Assembly: GCF_003350205.1 (NCBI RefSeq)
Contig: NZ_QLLC01000002.1
Span: 62,001 to 126,000 of the forward strand
Length of the DNA stretch: 64,000 bases
Source: Brevundimonas bullata
GTDB lineage: Bacteria > Pseudomonadota > Alphaproteobacteria > Caulobacterales > Caulobacteraceae
Reading direction: 5' to 3'
This document shows positions 57,486-64,000 of this stretch, one piece after another. The notes beneath the pieces were generated by a model. That model was not told the origin of the DNA. It worked only from the letters and a program-made list of their open reading frames with translations, and did no database searches. Both the position numbers and the translations under genes were made by a program. The stretch's first letter is position 1, and every line of letters starts with the position of its first letter.

Positions 57486-59519
57486 ATGTTGATCCCTGAA
57501 AAGCCGCATGACGAGGTCGAGCGACTGGCGATGGTCCGCTCCCTGGGCCGCGACGGGTATCAGGAGGATGCCGTGCTCTGCGGCATCCTCGACCTTGTAC
57601 GTCGCCATTCAGGCGCGCCTTCTGCCTTCATCTCCCTGCTGGATGAGGACCATCAGCGTTTTGTGGCGCGAAGCGGCGTGGATCTGATGCAGACGGATCG
57701 CTCCGTCGCGCTGTGTGGTCACGCCATTCTTCAGCCTGATGAGGTTCTGTGGGTGCCGGACGCGCGCCTCGACGCGCGGTTCCACGACAATCCTCTGGTC
57801 CTGGGACCGCCCGCGATCCGCTTCTACGCCGGAGCGCCGCTGGTGGTGAACGGTCGGGCGGTGGGCAGCCTCTGTCTGATTGCGCCCGAACCGCGAGGCT
57901 ATGACGCCGAGATCGCGGGTCTGTTGCAGGACCTGAGCCGGATCGCCGCCGAGCGTCTGGCCGGGCGTCAAAGATACCGGGCGCTGGAGCGCGCGCTCGA
58001 GGCGGCTGCGGATGCGGTCATCATGGCGGATGAGGATAATCGCTACATCTACTGGTCCCCGGGCGCCGAGCGGCTGTTCGGCTATTCGGCGGCGGAGGCC
58101 CTGGGCCAGACGGGAGAACTCATCGGCCTGACCTGTCAGACCATCCAGGCCCTGGCCCTGGACCAGGGTTTTCAGGGCGTCGGCGCCGTGCTGGACGGCG
58201 CCCGCGCCGAGGCGACGGCCCGGTGCAAGGACGGCTCGATCATCAATGTCGAGGTCTCCCTGGCGGTCTGGCATGAGAACGGCGTCAAGCGCACCAGCGC
58301 GGCGATCCGCAACATCTCTGAACGAGAGGCGCAGAAGGCGGCGTTGATCCGCTCCAAGACGGAGGCCGAGGCCGCCAGCGTCGCCAAGAGCGCCTTCCTG
58401 GCCAATATGAGCCATGAACTGCGCACGCCCCTGAACGGCGTCATCGGGGTGGTCGAGCTGCTGGCGGACACGCCGCTGTCCGATCATCAGAGGGAGTTGG
58501 CGGGGATCATCCAGACATCCGCCGATCAGCTGCGAAGCCTGATCGGGGACATCCTGGATCTGGCGCGGATCGAGTCCGGCGAGATCGAGATCGCCCAGGA
58601 CGTCTTCGATCTGTTCGCCGAGGTTGAGCGGGCTTGCCAGCTCTGCGCGCTGAAGGCCTCCGAGAAGGGGCTCGACCTCGTGCTGCGTTGCGACGAGGGG
58701 ATCGGATTTGTCGTCGGCGATCCCCTGCGGCTGCGGCAGGTGATCATCAACCTGGTGAACAACGCCATCAAATTCACCTCTGCCGGGTCGGTGTCGCTCA
58801 GTGTCACGCGGGGCGAGGGCGGCGTCTTCCATTTCGAAGTCCAGGACACGGGCATCGGCTTCTCGGAAGAGCAACGCCAGAGCCTGTTCGAACGCTTCCA
58901 GCAGGCGGACGGCGCCATCAATCGTCGATACGGCGGTACGGGCCTGGGCCTGTCGATCTGCCGCGAATTGGTGGAAGCCATGGGCGGTTCCATAGATTGT
59001 CGGGGCGCGCCCGGCGCCGGAGCGAGCTTCTGGTTCGACATCAAGCTGGCCCAGGGCAGGCCCGCCCCCGAAAAAGAAACGCCTGTGACGACCGATCAGG
59101 GCAGTCAGGGCTTCGCTCACATTCTGGTCGCCGACGACAGTGAAACCAATCGCCGGGTGGCCGAGCTTATCCTTTCGGCTGCCGGCATCACGACGACCGC
59201 GGTCGAGGACGGGGTCCAGGCGGTGGAAGCCTGTCGGACCACGCCTTTCGACGCCATCCTCATGGACATGATGATGCCGCGTATGGACGGCCTGGCGGCG
59301 ACGCGGGCTATTCGGGATCTGGAGGCGGCGCAAGGTCGGGGACGGACCCCGATCATCATGCTGACCGCCAATACCTTGCAGGATCATGTCGTTCGCGCGC
59401 TCATGGCGGGCGCGGACCTTCACCTGCCCAAGCCGATCACGGCCTCAGCCCTCTATCAGGCGCTGGCCCGGATCAGCGCGGCTGGCGGCGCGGCGAACAC
59501 CCTGTCGGCTCAAGGCTGA
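57486..59519 (+). CDS. GAF-PAS hybrid sensor histidine kinase with receiver domain
   Basis: A 677-residue soluble hybrid kinase. Domains in order: GAF (about 25-160, with VALCGHAI), PAS (165-285, IYWSPGAERLFGYS), HisKA with His310 in MSHELRTPLNG, HATPase_c (about 410-520; NLVNNAIKF, DTGIGFS, GGTGLGLSI) and a C-terminal receiver (545-665) with Asp594 in LMDMMMPRMDG. No transmembrane segment, so it senses cytoplasmic signals, light or a ligand in GAF. The ABC-type phosphorelay would need a separate Hpt protein, not encoded nearby. Its last 10 bp overlap the convergent photolyase gene. Confidence 0.9.
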   Translation: MLIPEKPHDEVERLAMVRSLGRDGYQEDAVLCGILDLVRRHSGAPSAFISLLDEDHQRFVARSGVDLMQTDRSVALCGHAILQPDEVLWVPDARLDARFHDNPLVLGPPAIRFYAGAPLVVNGRAVGSLCLIAPEPRGYDAEIAGLLQDLSRIAAERLAGRQRYRALERALEAAADAVIMADEDNRYIYWSPGAERLFGYSAAEALGQTGELIGLTCQTIQALALDQGFQGVGAVLDGARAEATARCKDGSIINVEVSLAVWHENGVKRTSAAIRNISEREAQKAALIRSKTEAEAASVAKSAFLANMSHELRTPLNGVIGVVELLADTPLSDHQRELAGIIQTSADQLRSLIGDILDLARIESGEIEIAQDVFDLFAEVERACQLCALKASEKGLDLVLRCDEGIGFVVGDPLRLRQVIINLVNNAIKFTSAGSVSLSVTRGEGGVFHFEVQDTGIGFSEEQRQSLFERFQQADGAINRRYGGTGLGLSICRELVEAMGGSIDCRGAPGAGASFWFDIKLAQGRPAPEKETPVTTDQGSQGFAHILVADDSETNRRVAELILSAAGITTTAVEDGVQAVEACRTTPFDAILMDMMMPRMDGLAATRAIRDLEAAQGRGRTPIIMLTANTLQDHVVRALMAGADLHLPKPITASALYQALARISAAGGAANTLSAQG

Positions 59520-61099
59520 GATCGGTCGCGGCCGTCGTCCGCGCCGCTGATCGGCACGGCGCCCAGGGCCAGCCGCGTGGCTTCCGCCTCCGCCAGCAAG
59601 GCGGCGCGTTTCGCCTCTCCAAAGCCGTCCAGCGTGCGATAGGGCATGGCCAGGCGGGCGTTGTGGCGAAGGCGCGGGCGATTGCGTTCCAGGAAGCCCC
59701 AGTAGAGACGGTTGAACGGACAGGCGCCATCGCCGCTCTTGCCCTTCACGTCATAGCGACAAGCGCCGCAATAGTCGCTCATGCGCTGGATATAGGCGCC
59801 GGAGGCGGCATAGGGCTTGGACCCGACGATCCCGCCGTCCGCGAAGGTGGCCATGCCCCGCGTGTTCGGCATCTCCACCCACTCATAGGCGTCGGCATAG
59901 ACCGTCATGTACCAGTCATCGACCGCGTCGGGATGAACGCCCAGCATCATGGCCAGATTGCCTGTGACCATCAGGCGCTGGATATGGTGGGCATAGGCGT
60001 TAGCGCGGGTGGCCGAAACCACGTCGGCGACGCAGGCCATGTCCGTCTCGCCTGACCAGAAGAACCAGGGCAGGGCGCGGTCCGCGTCCAGAAAGTTCAT
60101 GCGCCCGTACTCGGGCGTCTTCAGCCAGTAGACGCCGCGCACGAACTCTCGCCACCCCAGGATCTGACGGATGAAGCCCTCGACCGCGTTCAGGGGCGCG
60201 GCGCCGTCCCGATAGACGGCCTCGGCCCGCCGGCAGACGTCCAGAGGGTCCAGCAGGCCCATATTGATCGCCGTCGAGACCAGGCCGTGCCACATCCAGG
60301 GCTCGCCGTGGGCCATGGCGTCCTGCCAGTCGCCGAAGGCGGGCAGGATGCGCGTCAGGAAGGTTTCCAGCGCGGCCTCGGCCTCCTCCACGGTGGTCGG
60401 CCAACCGAAATCGTCCAGATCGCCGAAATGATCGGGAAACAGGCGCGCAACGTCGGCGATCGCGCCCTTCGTCGTGGCTGAGGGGGCGGTGCGCAGCCGA
60501 GGGGGCGGGCGCAGTCCCCTGGTCAGCTTCTTGCGGTTCTCGGCGTCGAAGTTCCAGCGACCGCCTTCGGGATCGGCGCCGTCCATCAGCAGGCCCGTCT
60601 CGCGGCGCATCTCGCGATAGAAATACTCCATCCTCAGCTCGCGCTTGTCAGCGGCCCAGCGTCGAAAACGGGCATGAGAACAGATGAAGCGGCGGTCCTC
60701 GCGGATATCGACGGGAAGGCCGGCGGTCGCGGCGAAGGCCGCGAAGGCTTGGGCCAGCCTGACCTCGCCGGGCTTGGTGATCACGACGCGGGCATAGGCG
60801 TCGTCAGCCAGAGCGCGGTGCAGTTCGCCGATGATGGACTGCGTGTTGTCCGGGGCGTCGATGCGGACATAGCGCACGGCTGCGCCGCGCGCCGTCAGCC
60901 GCTCCGCGTGGGCGCGCATGGCGGCGAAGGTCAGCGCGATCTTCTGCTTGTGATGGCGCACATAGGTCGCCTCGTCCCGCACCTCGGCCATCAGGACGAC
61001 GTCGCGCGTCGCGTCGAGATCGGTCAGGCCCGCCAGGCTGTCGGACAGTTGATCGCCGAGCACCAGCCGCAGGGCGCCCGCGCCATCCTTCAGCGTCAC
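59510..61099 (-). CDS. Iron-sulfur bacterial cryptochrome/photolyase (PhrB/FeS-BCP type)
   Basis: A 529-residue deoxyribodipyrimidine-photolyase-related protein. An N-terminal Rossmann-like domain (LRLVLGDQLSDSLAG, KIALTFAAMRAHAERL) is followed by the FAD-binding helical domain (FIRQILGWREFVRGVYW, MVTGNLAMMLGVHP). The four [4Fe-4S] Cys residues appear to be present in DMACVADV, YCGACRYD and GACPFN, as in Agrobacterium PhrB, a (6-4) photolyase. The GTG at 61099 overlaps the DUF2256 stop (GTGA), so it is preferred over an in-frame ATG upstream inside that gene. Confidence 0.9.
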   Translation of the reverse strand: MTLKDGAGALRLVLGDQLSDSLAGLTDLDATRDVVLMAEVRDEATYVRHHKQKIALTFAAMRAHAERLTARGAAVRYVRIDAPDNTQSIIGELHRALADDAYARVVITKPGEVRLAQAFAAFAATAGLPVDIREDRRFICSHARFRRWAADKRELRMEYFYREMRRETGLLMDGADPEGGRWNFDAENRKKLTRGLRPPPRLRTAPSATTKGAIADVARLFPDHFGDLDDFGWPTTVEEAEAALETFLTRILPAFGDWQDAMAHGEPWMWHGLVSTAINMGLLDPLDVCRRAEAVYRDGAAPLNAVEGFIRQILGWREFVRGVYWLKTPEYGRMNFLDADRALPWFFWSGETDMACVADVVSATRANAYAHHIQRLMVTGNLAMMLGVHPDAVDDWYMTVYADAYEWVEMPNTRGMATFADGGIVGSKPYAASGAYIQRMSDYCGACRYDVKGKSGDGACPFNRLYWGFLERNRPRLRHNARLAMPYRTLDGFGEAKRAALLAEAEATRLALGAVPISGADDGRDRSQP

Positions 61100-61284
61100 G
61101 ACGGCCTCGACGAAGGTCGGGCCGGAGCCCCCGCATTTCTGGCGGTCGTTCTTTGGGAGGCGCAACGCGCGCTGCAGTAGATCACGTTCGGCCAGTCTCT
61201 TTGCCATTTCTTGCGCCACGCGAACGGCCGGACGCAGACGGGGCAGGTCTTGGAAGGCAGGTCCTTTTTCTGAACTCGCCGCAT
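61096..61284 (-). CDS. DUF2256 small zinc-finger-like protein
   Basis: A 62-residue basic protein. The DUF2256 signature is clear: KTCPVCVRPFAWRKKWQ followed by VIYCSARC, giving four Cys in a CxxC and CxxxC arrangement likely to bind zinc. An AAAGGTGAG ribosome site precedes the ATG at 61284. DUF2256 genes are habitually adjacent to photolyase-related genes; here the stop overlaps the photolyase start, indicating coupled translation. A role in photolyase maturation or DNA binding is inference. Confidence 0.87.
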   Translation of the reverse strand: MRRVQKKDLPSKTCPVCVRPFAWRKKWQRDWPNVIYCSARCASQRTTARNAGAPARPSSRPS

Positions 61285-61481
61285 TCCGCTCACCTTTCGC
61301 GCCGCAAGAGGGACCGCCATCCGCTCAGGCTTCAATACGCCTGGAACCCTGGGTGGATCAGGTCTATCCGCCTCCATCCTGTGGACCGCTGTCGGCGGAG
61401 GCCGTCGAGGGACCCGGCTGGACTCTGGTGCTGAACCCCGGATGGGGGTGGGAAGCGGGTGAGCTGGGGGGCGGCCTGGAT

Positions 61482-62771
61482 TCAATCCATGGCGACGGAA
61501 GTCTGGGTGAAGAGCGACCTGAGCTGACGCCGCGCAGCCTGTCTGACGTCGTAGTCCGTGGAGACGGCGGCCAGCCCAGCGCAGAATTCAATATCGCCGT
61601 AGCGGCGTGCGTCTTGATCGCACCGCCTGACCCAGGGCGCGGCGGTCGCTTCCCCTCGCTGAAGCAAGGCGCGGGCCTCCTCGCAGACCGTCTCGGCGTC
61701 GTCGGTGCAGCCCTGTGCGAAGGCTATGTAGGCCAGATAATCGGCGTCTGCCTCATCCCGGAGGGAGCGGCCGCGCCTCTCGAAAATCGCCTCGCCAAGG
61801 AAGTGGCAGCCTTCGCCGTCGATCAGGATGGCGTCGTTGTGCAGAAAGCAGGCCTGCGCCAGCGCGTTGAACGCGAGGTCGAGATCACGCTCTACGCCGG
61901 TCCCTGTGAGGTACATCCAGCCGAGGTATTTGCAGGCATAGGGGCCCTGACCCGGATCATCGCTGTTGCAGGTGCGCGCCAAACTCTGCCTCGCACGCGT
62001 GTAGTCGCGCAGTTGCCGGTTCTGGAGATACAGCTTGCCGGCCTCATAGCAGCCCGACGTCATGATGCGAGCCGCGCAGGACATGTCGTAATGCTCAAGC
62101 GCCGAGCGCAGGTCGCCGCCGCGCGCCGCGCTGACGCCCCGGCTCCAGCAGGTGTCCACGTTGTTCTCGACCTCGCACGGCGCGGACTCGGCCGCCGAAA
62201 CGCGGGGGTGAATGGGGTAGTTTGGAAACGAGACGCCGTCCGATGCCCGCTCCCGCCCTATGTCGCGCATGCGCGCCAGCAGACGGTCCGGGACGCGCTC
62301 AATGCTGCCGGGGTTGCACGGCAGCCGGGCGAGTTCCTTCCCGCCGCGGCTGACGCTCAGTAGTCCAAAAGGATGAAGGGCGGATGGGTCGGGCTGGGTT
62401 CCGTTGCGAAAGCCGGCGGCGAAACGGTAGGTGGTGTCGCCATTGGCGAAGGTCACAATCTCGTCGACCGTCCCTGCCGCGCCGCTGTCGCGCCGATAGT
62501 CGAGATCGGCCAAGGGACTCGACAGGGTCAGCTCCGGTTCGCTGTCCGGAGGCCCGTAGCGATAGGTCGCGCGGCTATGCGCGAGCGACACGGACGCCTC
62601 CCGGGCCTGCCCCTCGATCCGGCAAGCGAGGACGATCTCTTCGCCCGGACGGTCCGTCGCGGCGACTGCGTCCGACGTCCAGACGCCCGCCACGGTCAAG
62701 CTGCAGGCCAGGACGCGCAACCCGATCGAGCCGGTCGTCTTCTGTCTGAACCCTCGTCCTTTGCGCGCCAT
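61482..62771 (-). CDS. Exported Cys-rich Sel1/TPR-like repeat protein
   Basis: A 429-residue protein with a signal peptide (LRVLACSLTVAGVWTSDAVAA in part). Residues 30-190 form a domain I do not recognise. The C-terminal part contains Sel1-like helical repeats (YLGWMYLTGTGVERDLDLAF) with paired Cys residues in each repeat (e.g. CAARIMTSGC, CTDDAETVC), six pairs in all, resembling Helicobacter Hcp proteins with disulfide-clamped repeats. The ATG at 62771 has GGGGAGAG upstream. Probably periplasmic; partner or function unknown. Confidence 0.7.
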   Translation of the reverse strand: MARKGRGFRQKTTGSIGLRVLACSLTVAGVWTSDAVAATDRPGEEIVLACRIEGQAREASVSLAHSRATYRYGPPDSEPELTLSSPLADLDYRRDSGAAGTVDEIVTFANGDTTYRFAAGFRNGTQPDPSALHPFGLLSVSRGGKELARLPCNPGSIERVPDRLLARMRDIGRERASDGVSFPNYPIHPRVSAAESAPCEVENNVDTCWSRGVSAARGGDLRSALEHYDMSCAARIMTSGCYEAGKLYLQNRQLRDYTRARQSLARTCNSDDPGQGPYACKYLGWMYLTGTGVERDLDLAFNALAQACFLHNDAILIDGEGCHFLGEAIFERRGRSLRDEADADYLAYIAFAQGCTDDAETVCEEARALLQRGEATAAPWVRRCDQDARRYGDIEFCAGLAAVSTDYDVRQAARRQLRSLFTQTSVAMD

Positions 62772-62886
62772 CACCGTCAACTCTCCCCTCGGTAAGACCA
62801 GATGCTGCACGCACGCGCTGAAAATACCAACCGCCCCAGAGGGCGTTCGACGCCCGACATGTCAGGCTGTGGTCAGCGCGGTGAGA

Positions 62887-63636
62887 TCATGGGGCGAACC
62901 GACCGCCATTATCGGCATCGACGACGATAGACAGGGAGACGTGCCGGGGGCGCGAAAGGGCAAACAGAACCGCTTCGACGATATCCCTTGTGGTCGCACG
63001 CTCGCCCTTGGCGCGTTCGGGCGAGAGACGCCAGTTCTCTCCATCGGGTTCGGCGTCATCGAGATAGGGCGGGTGAACGACAAGGGACCGGACGGGCGTG
63101 CCGTTCAGCATCTGGGCAAGGCCGTCCGCCAGAGCGTCCTGAGCCCGCTTGGCCGCGTAGAAGGGAACGGCCGCCGTCTGCAATGCGGCGCTGGGCAGAC
63201 CGCTGATCGACCCTATCGTGACGATGTCCGGCCGTGCAGACCTGTGCAGCAGGGGGAGCAGATCCTGAGTCAGCAGGTAGGCGCCGGATACGGCCGCATT
63301 GATCACGCCCAGGACCTCTGCCGACGTGTGCGGTTCCGACCCGCGTTCGAGCCACATGGCGCCGTTGTTGATCAGGATGTCGATCGACTCGTGCCGAGCG
63401 CGGATCGCCGCGACGGCGGCGGAAACGCTGCCCGCATCGGCCAGGTCCAGAGCGATGATCGTCGATTCCACGCCGCTCCGATCAAGGATGGTCGCCGCCG
63501 TCCGCTCCAGCCCCGTGGGGTCACGCCCGCAGAGGATGGGGCGGCAACCGGCGTCCGCCAAGGCGATCGCCAGCGCGGCGCCGAGGCCCCGCCCTGAGCC
63601 GGTGACGACGGCGGCGGCGTTATGGAGTGCTGGCAT
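62887..63636 (-). CDS. SDR family oxidoreductase
   Basis: A 249-residue short-chain dehydrogenase. The cofactor motif is TGSGRGLG (residues 12-19), NNGA replaces the usual NNAG, the catalytic Ser lies in IGSISGL and the Tyr-Lys pair in FYAAKRAQD. LVVHPPYLDD takes the place of the usual PG motif region. Probably NADP-dependent, substrate unknown. It lies 48 bp downstream of the acetyltransferase gene on the same strand and may be co-transcribed with it. Confidence 0.85.
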   Translation of the reverse strand: MPALHNAAAVVTGSGRGLGAALAIALADAGCRPILCGRDPTGLERTAATILDRSGVESTIIALDLADAGSVSAAVAAIRARHESIDILINNGAMWLERGSEPHTSAEVLGVINAAVSGAYLLTQDLLPLLHRSARPDIVTIGSISGLPSAALQTAAVPFYAAKRAQDALADGLAQMLNGTPVRSLVVHPPYLDDAEPDGENWRLSPERAKGERATTRDIVEAVLFALSRPRHVSLSIVVDADNGGRFAP

Positions 63637-63684
63637 GGTCAGGACCTATCATTCGCAGGTGATCGTGAGGAATGATCAAGGATG

Positions 63685-64000
63685 TCAGGGGCGCGCGGCC
63701 CACTCTCGCCGCAGCATGGCGTAGATGAATTCATCCCCCCAAGCGCCGTCGAAGCGGTCGTTTTCGATCAGGTGAGCCTCTCGGCGGAAACCGAGGCGCT
63801 CCACGAGGGCGACCGATCCGGCGTTTGCGGTGTCAAGGCGGGCGAAGATCCGGTGCAACGCGATCTCTTCGAATCCTATGCGGACCAGGGCGGCGACGGC
63901 TTCGGCGGCGAAGCCCCTGCCAGCCCACGACGGATTGAAGATGTAGCCGATCTCTCCCTGGGCTGCAGATCGACTGGCCAGTTTGAGCAGGACTTCGCCG
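63685..64000 (-). CDS. GNAT-family N-acetyltransferase, RimJ/RimL type (5' part beyond window)
   Basis: The C-terminal 105 residues are visible. GEIGYIFNPSWAGRGFAAEA is the GNAT acetyl-CoA-binding loop, followed by LHRIFARLDTANAGSVALVE and RLGFRREAHLIEND, diagnostic of the RimJ/RimL subfamily that acetylates protein N-termini or small molecules. It ends FIYAMLRREWAARP with TGA at 63685-63687. The frame runs open to the window edge. Confidence 0.87.
   Translation of the reverse strand, partial: GEVLLKLASRSAAQGEIGYIFNPSWAGRGFAAEAVAALVRIGFEEIALHRIFARLDTANAGSVALVERLGFRREAHLIENDRFDGAWGDEFIYAMLRREWAARP

Noticed and set aside
57609..59423. A 604-codon open frame on the minus strand
   Set aside because: It is antisense to the hybrid kinase, whose GAF, PAS, HisKA, HATPase and receiver motifs are all clear.
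1..64000. tRNA, rRNA, phage, insertion sequence or CRISPR content
   Set aside because: I looked in the gaps between genes and saw no cloverleaf, integrase, transposase gene or regular repeat-spacer array.

Overview
The window reads as chromosomal DNA of a high-GC alphaproteobacterium of the Caulobacteraceae, most likely Brevundimonas or a close relative. The reasons are the dense GC-rich coding, frequent GTG/TTG starts, large TonB-dependent receptors, and a type II secretion locus that starts with a secreted lipoprotein and a TonB receptor as I recall from Caulobacter crescentus. The genus is inferred from gene content only. I see no rRNA, tRNA, CRISPR array, prophage or insertion sequence.

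Region 1 (1-18007) is a catabolic island. A minus-strand run from 14674 down to 2507 encodes a DUF1295 membrane protein, an SDR, a carotenoid/stilbene-cleaving oxygenase, a thiolase, a PaaN-like aldehyde dehydrogenase, a second thiolase, two acyl-CoA synthetases, an FMN oxidoreductase and a thioesterase. Many of these genes are joined by 4-bp ATGA overlaps. Two plus-strand genes at the left edge (a feruloyl-CoA-synthase-like ligase and a thiolase), a divergent TonB-dependent receptor and a tandemly duplicated HxlR regulator complete it. The simplest reading is outer-membrane uptake, oxidative C=C cleavage to an aldehyde, oxidation to an acid, CoA activation and thiolytic cleavage. The substrate is unknown.

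Region 2 (18172-21294) is a sulfide/persulfide detoxification locus: TauE/SafE exporter, rhodanese-DUF2892 protein, BigR/SqrR-type ArsR repressor, Blh persulfide dioxygenase and a DUF302 protein. A 41-bp palindrome lies between the regulator and blh and overlaps two mirror-image promoters.

Region 3 (21319-31196) is mixed housekeeping and transport: VIT-family transporter, Tat-exported amidohydrolase, beta-CASP ribonuclease-like protein with a quinone-reductase-like protein, three small predicted lipoproteins, an SLC13-type permease and a SulP transporter.

Region 4 (31197-47613) is a type II secretion locus. An AT-rich promoter region precedes an ElpS-like secreted lipoprotein and a TonB receptor, followed by gspI-J-K, an inverted prepilin peptidase gene (gspO), then gspC-D-E-F-G-H-L-M. 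The leaders of the pseudopilins GspG and GspH are invaded, in the same reading phase, by 40-bp palindromic elements. A 117-bp paired inverted repeat also lies between gspF and gspG. These elements are the most unusual structure in the window.

Region 5 (47676-64000) carries sensing and envelope genes: a HisKA_2 kinase, a BLUF photoreceptor next to a separate EAL phosphodiesterase, a soluble PAS chemoreceptor, an outer-membrane beta-barrel protein, a DevBCA-like ABC exporter, a GlcG/HbpS-like protein, DCC-thiol and DUF3429 proteins, a GAF-PAS hybrid kinase, an iron-sulfur photolyase with its DUF2256 partner, a Cys-rich Sel1-like protein, an SDR and a partial acetyltransferase.
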